Source of the DNA: Rubritepida sp.
GTDB lineage: Bacteria > Pseudomonadota > Alphaproteobacteria > Acetobacterales > Acetobacteraceae
Assembly: GCA_007129145.1 (NCBI GenBank)
Contig: SKWC01000354.1
Location: 1 to 7,940 of the forward strand
Length of the DNA: 7,940 nucleotides
Direction: 5' to 3'
Of this stretch, positions 1 to 5,678 are shown in pieces. Within the stretch, counting starts at the first letter, position 1, and each line of letters starts with the position of its first letter. The notes below the pieces were generated by a model. The model ran no database searches, had not been told where the DNA came from, and worked only from the letters and a program-made list of their open reading frames with translations. A program made the translations under genes and the position numbers.

Positions 1-390
1 CAGGGCTACCAGGCCTTCTACCAGGTCACGATCCCCGAGGCCGTCTCCCGCATCACCTGGACCCGCCTGCTCGACCCGGCCGAGCCGATGCGCTGCGCGC
101 TCGCCATCGGCGCGGCGGGGCGGCCGGTCGGGCTGGTGCATTGGATCATCCACCGCTCCACCTGGACCGAGGGCGACTACTGCTACCTGCAGGACCTGTT
201 CGTCGCGCCCGAGGCGCGCGGCCTGGGTGCCGGGCGGGCGCTGATCGAGCATGTCTATGCAGACGCCACCGCCCGCGGCTGCTCGCGCGTCCATTGGCTG
301 ACGCATGAGACGAACCGCGAGGCGATGCTGCTCTATGACCGGATCGCCACGCGCCCGGGCTTCGTGCAGTACCGCAAGCTGCTGGGCTGA
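1..390 (+). CDS. GNAT-family N-acetyltransferase, 5' end cut by window edge
   Basis: The frame is open from base 1, so the true start lies outside the window and about 129 C-terminal residues are visible. GNAT enzymes move an acetyl group from acetyl-CoA to an amine; the substrate here cannot be read from sequence. The acetyl-CoA pyrophosphate-binding motif A is clear: LQDLFVAPEARGLGAGRALI (about 190-249) contains the R-x-x-G-x-G/A signature RGLGAG after a beta-4-like strand. The C-terminal block HETNREAMLLYDRI has the usual Asn before the alpha-4 helix and a Leu-Tyr pair that commonly supplies the catalytic/CoA-contacting Tyr. The product is a free-standing cytoplasmic enzyme with no membrane segment. 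A stop at 388-390 is followed after 22 bp by the SRAP gene on the same strand, so they are probably co-transcribed. The family call is firm; the substrate is unknown. Confidence 0.9.
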   Translation, partial: QGYQAFYQVTIPEAVSRITWTRLLDPAEPMRCALAIGAAGRPVGLVHWIIHRSTWTEGDYCYLQDLFVAPEARGLGAGRALIEHVYADATARGCSRVHWLTHETNREAMLLYDRIATRPGFVQYRKLLG

Positions 391-412
391 GCGGGAAGGC
401 GCGGGGCGCGGC

Positions 413-1114
413 ATGTGCGGGCGCGTGGTGCTGGCGGGGCTGGACTGGCCGGGCCTGCGCGAATGGCTGGAGCTGGACGCCGTGCCCGAGGCGCCGCTGC
501 CGCGCCGCTACAACATCCCGCCCACCACGGATCTGCCCATCATCCGCCGCCTCGATGGCCGGCGCCTAGGCGATGTGGCGCGCTGGGGCCTGATCCCCGA
601 ATGGCACCGCGGCGGGCTGCGCGACTGGCGGGCCAGCACCATCAACGCCCGCGCCGAGGATGTGGCCAACCGCCCCGCCTTCCGCGACGCCTACCGTCGC
701 CGGCGCTGCGTGGTGCCGGTCAGCGGCTATTACGAATGGCAGGTCAGGCCCGACGGCAAGCACCCGCACTACATCCACCCCGCCTCCAACGCGCCCGCCC
801 TGCTGATGGCCGGACTGTGGACCGCGGTGCGCCTGCCCGACTTCGCGGGGCTGACCTGCACGGTGCTGACCGAGGCGGTGCGCCCGCCCCTCGATGCGGT
901 GCATGACCGCATGCCGCTGATGCTGCCGCCCGACGCGGTGGATGCCTGGCTCGATGGCGCGCCGGTGGAGGCGCTGCCGGGCCTGCCCATGGCGGCGCTG
1001 GCCTGGCATGAGGTCGGCCGCGCCGTCAGCGCGGTGCGCAACGAGGGCGAGGCGCTGATCGCCCCGCTCAGCCCAGAAGCTGTCCCCCATCCACCACCAC
1101 CGTATGGCCGGTGA
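413..1114 (+). CDS. yedK: SRAP-domain (YedK/HMCES-like) abasic-site DNA-protein crosslink protein
   Basis: A 233-residue SOS response-associated peptidase (SRAP) protein. Members form a thiazolidine crosslink between Cys2 and an abasic site in single-stranded DNA, shielding the lesion. The ATG at 413 is chosen because it gives Met-Cys-Gly-Arg; Met removal exposes the essential Cys2. The frame is open upstream to an ATG at 305, but that would bury the Cys and lies inside the GNAT gene. Other family positions are visible: Asn34 in RYNIPP, Asn78 in STINARAE, Glu108 in SGYYEW and His164 in AVHDRMP, so all catalytic residues are present. A purine-rich GGAAGG lies about 14 bp upstream, a weak ribosome site, so translation may be coupled to the GNAT gene 22 bp before. 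The last 15 or so codons (PHPPPPYGR tail) run over the end of the convergent SDR gene and look like a late extension. Confidence 0.95.
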   Translation: MCGRVVLAGLDWPGLREWLELDAVPEAPLPRRYNIPPTTDLPIIRRLDGRRLGDVARWGLIPEWHRGGLRDWRASTINARAEDVANRPAFRDAYRRRRCVVPVSGYYEWQVRPDGKHPHYIHPASNAPALLMAGLWTAVRLPDFAGLTCTVLTEAVRPPLDAVHDRMPLMLPPDAVDAWLDGAPVEALPGLPMAALAWHEVGRAVSAVRNEGEALIAPLSPEAVPHPPPPYGR

Positions 1115-1805
1115 CCCAGCCCGCCAGCGGCGAGGCCAGGAACAGCACGACATTCGCCACCTCCTCCGGCGTGCCCATCCGGCCGAAGGGGATGGAGGCG
1201 AGGGTGCGGCGGAACAGTTCCGGATCGGTCTCGCGCCGGCGCTCCCACGCGCCGCCGGGGAATTCGATGGAGCCGGGTGCCACGCCATTCACCCGCACCC
1301 CGTCGCGCGCCAGGGCGGCCGCCTGGCTCTGGGTGTAGTTGATCAGCAGCGCCTTCACCGCCGCATAGGCGGGGCCGCGCACCGAGGGGCGGTAGCCGGA
1401 GATCGAGGAGAGGTTGACGATGCAGCCGCGCGACGCCTTCAGCGCGGGCAGGGCGGCGCGGCTGGCGCGCGTCGTGGCCAGCACATCGACGTTCAGCGCC
1501 GCCTCCCAGCCTTCCTCGGTGTCGGCCATGCCGAAGCCGGAGGCGTTGTTGACCAGCACATCCACCCCGCCCAGCGCGGCCTCGGCGGCGGCGATGTAGC
1601 CCGCGATCTGCCCCGCATCGGCCAGGTCGCACACTGCGGCATGGCCCTGCGGCCCCAGTTCGGCGCGGGTTTCCTCCAGCGGGCCCGGGTTGCGCGCGCA
1701 GATGGACACGGCGGCACCCGCGCGCGCGAAGCCCAGCGCCACGCCTCGGCCGATCCCGCGCGAGCCGCCGCAGATGATCACGCGCCTGCCCTGGAAGTCG
1801 AACAT
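1068..1805 (-). CDS. Classical short-chain dehydrogenase/reductase (SDR)
   Basis: A 245-residue NAD(P)-dependent oxidoreductase with a Rossmann fold, complete and of normal length for classical SDRs. Visible motifs: cofactor glycine motif GGSRGIG (13-19; the usual first Thr is Gly), Asp60 for the adenine ring, NNAS (86-89), catalytic tetrad Asn105, Ser134 (NLSS), Tyr147 and Lys151 (YAAVK), and the C-terminal VVVDGG tail. Arg16 and Arg38 near the cofactor end hint at NADP preference, an inference only. The substrate is not predictable; FabG-like and 3-hydroxyacyl reductases share this pattern. The ATG at 1803-1805 has a good Shine-Dalgarno 6 bp upstream. The gene is divergent from the Lrp regulator (104 bp between starts), so regulation by that protein is possible. 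Its 3' end overlaps the convergent SRAP gene by 47 bp. Confidence 0.93.
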   Translation of the reverse strand: MFDFQGRRVIICGGSRGIGRGVALGFARAGAAVSICARNPGPLEETRAELGPQGHAAVCDLADAGQIAGYIAAAEAALGGVDVLVNNASGFGMADTEEGWEAALNVDVLATTRASRAALPALKASRGCIVNLSSISGYRPSVRGPAYAAVKALLINYTQSQAAALARDGVRVNGVAPGSIEFPGGAWERRRETDPELFRRTLASIPFGRMGTPEEVANVVLFLASPLAGWVTGHTVVVDGGQLLG

Positions 1806-1811
1806 GCCCTG

Positions 1812-1818
1812 CCTCCCC
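1812..1818 (-). promoter_or_regulatory. Shine-Dalgarno site of the SDR gene
   Basis: Minus-strand GGGGAGG lies 6 bp before the ATG at 1805. It is a near-consensus ribosome site that supports this start. Confidence 0.75.
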
Positions 1819-1864
1819 TCATGCTTCGCGGCCGAGCCTCCGCGGCGGACCGCCCCGGGTCAAG

Positions 1865-1887
1865 GCGCGCGGCATTGATCCGCGCGC
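1865..1887. repeat. Perfect inverted repeat, 8-bp arms, 7-bp spacer
   Basis: GCGCGCGG (1865-1872) and CCGCGCGC (1880-1887) are exact reverse complements around CATTGAT. The repeat lies 22 bp before the Lrp-type start codon, so it could be an operator for autoregulation or a 5'-UTR hairpin. The alternating GC content lowers its significance, because GC palindromes arise easily in this genome. Confidence 0.5.
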
Positions 1888-1897
1888 GCAAAGCCGC

Positions 1898-1904
1898 GAG
1901 AAGG
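1898..1904 (+). promoter_or_regulatory. Shine-Dalgarno site of the Lrp-type regulator
   Basis: GAGAAGG ends 5 bp before the ATG at 1910 and fixes the start of the regulator. Confidence 0.65.
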
Positions 1905-1909
1905 CGGCC

Positions 1910-2380
1910 ATGACGCCGCGCAGCGACCTCGACGCCACGGACCGCGCGATCCTCGCGCTGATCCAGGCCGATGCCAGCCTCTCGCTCGCGCAGATCGCGG
2001 CGGCGGTGCACCTGACCCCCAGCCCCTGCTGGAAGCGCATCCGCCGCATGGAGGAGGCCGGCGTCATCCGCGGCCGCGTCACCCTGGTGGACCCGGCCGC
2101 GGTCGGGCTGCCGCTGACCGCCTTCGTGGCGATCGAGACGGCGGACCACTCCGAGGCCTGGATGCAGCGCTTCGCCGCCGCCATGGAGGCCATGCCCGAG
2201 GTGATGGAGGTCTGGCGCATGGCCGGCGACGTGGACTACCTGCTGCGCGTGGTGGTGAGCGACATGGCGGCCTATGACCGCTTCTACCGCCGCCTGATCG
2301 CCGCCGCACCGCTGAAGAACGTCTCCTCGCGCTTCGCCATGGAGCAGGTGAAGGCGGCGCGCGCGCTGCCCATCCCATGA
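1910..2380 (+). CDS. Lrp/AsnC-family transcriptional regulator
   Basis: A 156-residue protein of standard Lrp size. The N-terminal domain (about 6-55) begins LDATDRAILALIQADASLSL and carries the helix-turn-helix, with recognition helix LTPSPCWKRIRRMEEAGVI (about 35-53). The PCWKRI version is typical of the branch that includes E. coli DecR (YbaO), a cysteine-responsive regulator. The rest (about 66-150) is the RAM effector/oligomerisation domain, with EVWRMAGDVDYLLRVVVSDMAAYDRF holding the conserved G-x-x-D-Y-L-L signature. Lrp proteins bind DNA as dimers to octamers and respond to amino acids. The stop overlaps the YeeE-type transporter start by ATGA, so the two are translated together. This supports a role in sensing cysteine or another sulfur metabolite and controlling sulfur uptake; the link is inference. 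Confidence 0.93.
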   Translation: MTPRSDLDATDRAILALIQADASLSLAQIAAAVHLTPSPCWKRIRRMEEAGVIRGRVTLVDPAAVGLPLTAFVAIETADHSEAWMQRFAAAMEAMPEVMEVWRMAGDVDYLLRVVVSDMAAYDRFYRRLIAAAPLKNVSSRFAMEQVKAARALPIP

Positions 2381-3516
2381 GTGCCGCCGTCATCCTGCTG
2401 CTGGCCGGCGCCGGCATCGCCTTCGCGCTGCTGGTGGACGCCACCCAGGGCCTGTCCTGGCTGATCGGCATCGGCTTCGGGCTGACCTTGTATCACGCGG
2501 CCTTCGGCTTCGCCGGTGGCTTCCGGCGCCTGCTGGCAGAGGGGCGCGGCGATTCCCTGCGCGCGCAGATGCTGCTGCTGGCGCTGCTGACCGCGGCCTT
2601 CCTGCCGCTGATCGCGGCCGGCGAGATGTTCGGCCAGCCGGTGCGCGGCCTGGTGTTCCCCGCCGGGGTGGCCACGCTGGTGGGCGCCTTCGTCTTCGGG
2701 GTCGGAATGCAGATCGGCGGCGGCTGCGCCTCGGGCACGCTCTACACGGCGGGCGGCGGCGATGGGCGGATGCTGCTGACGCTGCTGAGCTTCGTCGCGG
2801 GCGCCACGCTGGCCGCATGGGGCGGCGAGTGGTGGCTGGACTGGCCCGCGCTGCCCGCCTGGTCGCTGCCCGAACTGGTGGGGCTGTGGCCCGCGCTGGC
2901 GCTCAGCATGGGGGTCTTCGCCCTGGTCTTCGCCGTCTCGGAGCGTCTGGAGCGGCGCCGGCATGGCAGCGTCGCGCCGCTGCGCTTCACCGGCGGGGGG
3001 CTGCTGCGCGGGCCCTGGCCGCTGGCCTGGGGGGTGCTGGGGCTCGCGCTGTTCTCGCTGGCCACGCTCTGGGCGCTGGGCCGGCCCTGGGCCATCACCG
3101 CGCCCTTCCCGTTGTGGGGCTCGGCGGTGGTGGATGCGCTGGGCTGGGAAGACCCGGCCTTCTGGCCCTTCTGGGAGGACCCGACGCGGGTGGATGCGCT
3201 GTTCCGCCCGCTGCTGGCGGACCGCACCACGGCGATGAACCTCGGCCTGATGGGCGGGGCGCTGTTGGCCGCCGTGCTGGCGGGGCGTTTCGCGCCCAGC
3301 CTGCGCATCCGCCCGGGCGAGGCGGCGGGATCGGTGCTGGGCGGGCTGCTGCTGGGGGTGGGGGCGGTGCTGGCCTCGGGCTGCAACATCTCGGCCTATG
3401 TCTCGGGCATCGCCTCGGGCAGCCTGCATGGCTGGGCCTGGATCATCCCCGGGCTGCTGGGGAACTGGGTTGGGCTGCTGCTGCGGCCGGTGTTCGGGCT
3501 CGGCCGGTCCGGCTAG
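2377..3516 (+). CDS. yeeE: YeeE/YedE-family inner-membrane sulfur (thiosulfate) transporter
   Basis: A 379-residue, very hydrophobic polytopic protein of the YeeE/YedE (DUF395) family, whose characterised members import thiosulfate by relaying it along conserved cysteines. It has the family's internal duplication: half one carries GGGCASGTLY (Cys117) and half two ASGCNISAYVSGIASGS (Cys336). These are the only two cysteines. The N-terminal cysteine reported for structurally studied YeeE proteins is absent; its region reads GFGLTLYHAAFGFAGGFRR. Hydrophobic segments occur from residue 4 to the C terminus, with a more polar loop near 185-205 (SERLERRRHGS) and a Trp-rich insert near 255-270 (WEDPAFWPFWEDP). 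The start overlaps the regulator stop (ATGA) and lacks its own Shine-Dalgarno, so translation is probably coupled. The sulfur-oxidation operon downstream supports a sulfur substrate, but the exact ion is not shown. Confidence 0.9.
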   Translation: MSAAVILLLAGAGIAFALLVDATQGLSWLIGIGFGLTLYHAAFGFAGGFRRLLAEGRGDSLRAQMLLLALLTAAFLPLIAAGEMFGQPVRGLVFPAGVATLVGAFVFGVGMQIGGGCASGTLYTAGGGDGRMLLTLLSFVAGATLAAWGGEWWLDWPALPAWSLPELVGLWPALALSMGVFALVFAVSERLERRRHGSVAPLRFTGGGLLRGPWPLAWGVLGLALFSLATLWALGRPWAITAPFPLWGSAVVDALGWEDPAFWPFWEDPTRVDALFRPLLADRTTAMNLGLMGGALLAAVLAGRFAPSLRIRPGEAAGSVLGGLLLGVGAVLASGCNISAYVSGIASGSLHGWAWIIPGLLGNWVGLLLRPVFGLGRSG

Positions 3517-3533
3517 GGAGAATATTTTTTCCC
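3516..3533 (+). terminator. Possible AT-rich hairpin after the transporter gene
   Basis: GGGAGAA (3516-3522) can pair with the TTTTCCC-side sequence (3527-3533), with one G-U pair and a 4-base loop. It begins at the last base of the transporter stop codon. The T-run is the downstream arm rather than a free tail, so this is an imperfect intrinsic terminator at best. It is the most AT-rich spot in the window. Confidence 0.35.
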
Positions 3534-3553
3534 TCTTTCGGGATCCTGCGACA

Positions 3554-3565
3554 ATCCGTTCGGAT
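3554..3565. repeat. 12-bp palindrome ATCCGTTCGGAT, candidate operator
   Basis: ATCCG and CGGAT are exact reverse complements separated by TT, about 110 bp upstream of the fccA-like start. It has no match to an operator that I know by name. Confidence 0.35.
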
Positions 3566-3661
3566 GCCGGTCCGCCATGGGAAAAGCGGGACTTTTATTG
3601 GTCCGAACCCTTGCGGACAGGGGCGATGGAGGCGCATCTCCGCCCCAGGACACTGCCTTTC

Positions 3662-3666
3662 GGAAG
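3662..3666 (+). promoter_or_regulatory. Shine-Dalgarno site of the cytochrome c gene
   Basis: GGAAG ends 7 bp before the ATG at 3674 and selects this start over in-frame codons further upstream, which would destroy the signal peptide. Confidence 0.6.
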
Positions 3667-3673
3667 AAAAATT

Positions 3674-3970
3674 ATGCTCCGATCCCTTGGATATGCCCTG
3701 TTTCTCGCACCGGCCTTCGTGCTGCAGGCGGCCGCGCAAACGCCCGCGCCCCTGGCCGGCCAGGGCTGCCTGGGCTGCCATGGGTCGGCCGGGCAGGGGC
3801 AGGGGCCCGTCGCGGCGCTGGCCGGGCGGGACCGTGGCGAGATCATCGCCGCCATGCGCGCCTTCGCCGCCAATGAGCGCCCCGCGACCATCATGAACCG
3901 CATCGCCCGCGGCTACACCGACGCCGAGATCGAGGCCATCGCGGCCTGGTTCGCGGCCCAGCCCCGCTGA
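3674..3970 (+). CDS. fccA: Periplasmic monohaem cytochrome c, flavocytochrome c haem subunit (FccA-like)
   Basis: A 98-residue exported class I cytochrome c. Residues 1-22 form a Sec signal peptide (hydrophobic LGYALFLAPAFVLQAA, likely cleavage after AQ or AAA). The single haem site is Cys32-Leu-Gly-Cys35-His36. Met74 in ERPATIMNRIARGYTDAEIEAIAAWFA is the expected axial ligand, and this C-terminal stretch is typical of FccA/c553-type partners of sulfide dehydrogenase. The Allochromatium FccA has two haems; monohaem versions are common elsewhere. It would take electrons from the FAD subunit encoded 14 bp downstream and pass them to the respiratory chain. The start is set by the Shine-Dalgarno at 3662-3666. 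It could also be called SoxE-like from its place beside a SoxF-like flavoprotein and soxYZ. Confidence 0.88.
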   Translation: MLRSLGYALFLAPAFVLQAAAQTPAPLAGQGCLGCHGSAGQGQGPVAALAGRDRGEIIAAMRAFAANERPATIMNRIARGYTDAEIEAIAAWFAAQPR

Positions 3971-3972
3971 GC

Positions 3973-3977
3973 AGGAG
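3973..3977 (+). promoter_or_regulatory. Shine-Dalgarno site of fccB
   Basis: AGGAG ends 7 bp before the ATG at 3985, in the 14-bp gap after the cytochrome stop. Confidence 0.65.
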
Positions 3978-3984
3978 ACGCCGC

Positions 3985-5253
3985 ATGTCGCTTCACCCCT
4001 CGCGCCGCGCCATCCTCGCCGGCCTCGCCGCCGGGCTTGCCGCGCCCTCCATCGGCCGCGCCCAGGCCACCGCACGCCTCGTCATCGTGGGCGGCGGCTT
4101 CGGCGGCGCCTCGGCCGCCAGCTTCGCCCGCCGCGCCCATCCGGAACTGGATGTGACGCTGGTCGAGCCGCAGCGCAGCTTCGTGACCTGCCCCTATGGC
4201 AACCTCGTGCTGGCCGGGCGGCGGGGGCTGGACAGCATCACCCATTCCTATGACGGGCTGCGCGCCCGCGGCGTGCGGGTGGTGCATGACCGCGCCGCCG
4301 AGGTTGACCCCACGGCGCGGCGCATCCGCCTCGCGGGCGGCGAGGTCCTGGGCTTCGACCGCGCCATCCTCTCGCCCGGCATCGCGCTGCGCTGGGGCGC
4401 CATCGAGGGCTATGACGAGGCCGCGGCCCAGCGGATGCCGCATGGCTGGGTGCCCGGCGACGGCAGCCAGACCCGCACGCTGCGTCGCATGCTGGAGGAG
4501 ATGCCCGATGGCGGGGTGGTTGGCCTCGCCATTCCCGGCAACCCCTTCCGCTGCCCGCCCGGCCCCTATGAGCGGATCAGCATGATCGCGGAATACCTGC
4601 GCGCGCATAAGCCGCGCTCCAAGATCCTGGCGCTGGACGCGAAGGAGGGCTTCTCGAAGCAGGCGCTTTTCCAGGATGGCTGGCGCGCCCTGTATGGCGA
4701 CATGATCGAATGGGTGCCGGCCAGCCGGGATGGCAAGGTGACGCGCGTGGACCCCGCCGCCATGGAGTTCGAGACGGAGTTCGGCACGCGCCACCGCGTC
4801 GCGGTCGGCAATGTCATCCCGCCGCAGCGCGCCGCCGACATCGCCCAGCCCTTCGCCAATGAGGGCGGCTGGGTGCCGGTGGACCCCGTGACCTTCGAGG
4901 CGCGCAACGCGCCGGGCGTGCATGTGGTGGGCGATGCCAATGCCGGCACGCCCATGCCGAAGTCCGGCTATGTGGCGAACAGCACGGCGAAGCAGGCGGT
5001 GGCCGCCGCGGCGGCGCTGCTGCGGGGTGAGGCCCCGCCCGAGCCGGTTTACTTCAACACCTGCTATTCCCATGTGGGCCCCGAATACGGGATCTCGGTG
5101 GTCGGCGTGTTCCGCGCCGGCCCCGATGGCATCGCGGAGGTGTCGGGCTCGGGCGGCGTGTCGCCGCGCGGCGACCTGCCCGAGCAGCGCCGGCTCGAGG
5201 CGCTGTATGCCGACGCCTGGTATGACAGCATCACCGGGGAGATGTTCGGATGA
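3985..5253 (+). CDS. fccB: Flavocytochrome c sulfide dehydrogenase, FAD subunit (FccB/SoxF-like)
   Basis: A 422-residue exported flavoprotein. A twin-arginine signal (SRRAILAGLAAGLAAPSIGRAQA, about 6-28) suggests folding with FAD before Tat export. The FAD dinucleotide motif is VIVGGGFGG (33-41), with the strand-ending acid at VEP (60-62). Cys69 in FVTCPYGN matches the cysteine that binds FAD covalently in Allochromatium FccB. Cys190 (NPFRCPPGPYERISM) and Cys360 (YFNTCYSHVGPEYGISV) match the redox-active disulfide that attacks sulfide. The second FAD-contact motif is VHVVGDAN (312-319), and the C-terminal region is the FCSD-type flavin-binding domain. It oxidises sulfide to sulfur or polysulfide in the periplasm, passing electrons to the cytochrome. 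The Paracoccus relative SoxF stimulates the Sox system, which fits the soxYZ overlap downstream (ATGA at 5250-5253). Confidence 0.95.
   Translation: MSLHPSRRAILAGLAAGLAAPSIGRAQATARLVIVGGGFGGASAASFARRAHPELDVTLVEPQRSFVTCPYGNLVLAGRRGLDSITHSYDGLRARGVRVVHDRAAEVDPTARRIRLAGGEVLGFDRAILSPGIALRWGAIEGYDEAAAQRMPHGWVPGDGSQTRTLRRMLEEMPDGGVVGLAIPGNPFRCPPGPYERISMIAEYLRAHKPRSKILALDAKEGFSKQALFQDGWRALYGDMIEWVPASRDGKVTRVDPAAMEFETEFGTRHRVAVGNVIPPQRAADIAQPFANEGGWVPVDPVTFEARNAPGVHVVGDANAGTPMPKSGYVANSTAKQAVAAAAALLRGEAPPEPVYFNTCYSHVGPEYGISVVGVFRAGPDGIAEVSGSGGVSPRGDLPEQRRLEALYADAWYDSITGEMFG
5236..5241 (+). promoter_or_regulatory. Shine-Dalgarno site of soxY inside fccB
   Basis: GGGGAG lies inside the last codons of fccB, 8 bp before the overlapping soxY ATG, and supports coupled translation. 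Confidence 0.6.
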
Positions 5254-5678
5254 GGGTGCGACGGCGGCTGTTCCTGCTGACCTGCCTTGCCCTGCCGGCC
5301 TCCGCGCTGGCCGCGGATGACGCGCTGCAGGCGGCGATCCGGCAGGCCATCGGCGACCGCGCGCCGCAGGAGGGGGGCATCGCCTTCACCGCCCCGCGGG
5401 TGGCGGAGAATGGTGCGCAGGTGCCCGTCACCATCAGCGTGGAAAGCGCGATGGCTGGCGACGACCGCATCCTCGCCATCCACCTGTTCGCCACCGCCAA
5501 CCCGACGCCGGGCATCACCAGCATCCGGCTGCATCCCGGGGTGGGCCGCGCCGAGGTGCAGACGCGCATCCGCCTCGCCCAGGGCCAGCGCGTGCTGGCA
5601 CTGGCCGAGCACGCCGATGGCCGCGTGCTGAGCGCGGCCGTGGAGATCGGCGTCACCAGCGGAGGCTGCCTGGCATGA
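5250..5678 (+). CDS. soxY: Sulfur carrier protein SoxY with atypical C-terminal tail
   Basis: A 142-residue periplasmic protein. Residues 1-21 are a signal peptide (MRVRRRLFLLTCLALPASALA); the RRRLFLL start resembles a twin-arginine motif, as expected because SoxY exports its partner SoxZ in folded form. The mature part shows the SoxY pattern: an N-terminal helix (AIRQAIGDRAPQEGGIAFTAPRVAENGAQVPVTISV), then FATANPTPGI, immunoglobulin-like strands, and a C-terminal swinging arm. The mature protein has one cysteine, Cys140, third from the end, which carries the sulfur cargo. The usual tail is GGCGG; here it is SGGCLA. The start overlaps fccB and the stop overlaps soxZ, both by ATGA. The glycine codons of the GGC motif also form the soxZ ribosome site. 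No soxXAB is nearby, so the loading partner may be FccAB or an enzyme encoded elsewhere. Confidence 0.92.
   Translation: MRVRRRLFLLTCLALPASALAADDALQAAIRQAIGDRAPQEGGIAFTAPRVAENGAQVPVTISVESAMAGDDRILAIHLFATANPTPGITSIRLHPGVGRAEVQTRIRLAQGQRVLALAEHADGRVLSAAVEIGVTSGGCLA
5661..5665 (+). promoter_or_regulatory. Shine-Dalgarno site of soxZ, within the SoxY carrier-motif codons
   Basis: GGAGG lies 9 bp before the soxZ ATG at 5675. It is made by the Gly-Gly codons of the SoxY GGC motif, so protein motif and ribosome site are superimposed. Confidence 0.65.

Larger units (their letters stand above)
1806..1909. promoter_or_regulatory. Divergent intergenic region SDR / Lrp regulator
   Basis: This 104-bp gap separates two divergently transcribed genes and must hold promoter elements for both, though I cannot name -35/-10 boxes with confidence in such GC-rich DNA. 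Lrp/AsnC regulators commonly bind next to their own gene and act on the divergent neighbour, which makes this a likely operator region. It contains the long perfect inverted repeat at 1865-1887, listed separately. Confidence 0.55.
3517..3673 (+). promoter_or_regulatory. Upstream region of the fcc-sox operon
   Basis: This 157-bp gap lies between the transporter stop and the cytochrome start and is clearly lower in GC than the genes. It holds several small dyads: ATCCG-TT-CGGAT (3554-3565), GGAC-8-GTCC (3589-3604) and GTCCG-8-CGGAC (3601-3618). These are the best candidates for regulator binding or RNA structure. It is the only sizeable gap in the plus-strand sulfur block, so the operon promoter is expected here. 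No convincing -35/-10 pair could be assigned by eye. Confidence 0.5.

Noticed and set aside
305..412. Longer start for the SRAP gene at an in-frame ATG at 305
   Set aside because: It lies inside the GNAT gene and would bury the catalytic Cys2, which needs to be at the N terminus.
1104..1913. Plus-strand open frame opposite the SDR gene
   Set aside because: It has no recognisable domain; the minus strand carries every SDR motif.
2284..3429. Long minus-strand open frame of 381 codons opposite the transporter gene
   Set aside because: The product is a Gln/Arg/Pro-rich low-complexity string with no family pattern, a typical antisense shadow in GC-rich DNA. The plus strand encodes a clear membrane protein.
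3913..5073. Long minus-strand open frame of 386 codons opposite fccB
   Set aside because: It has His/Arg/Ala-rich antisense composition and no motif, while the plus strand has full FccB signatures.
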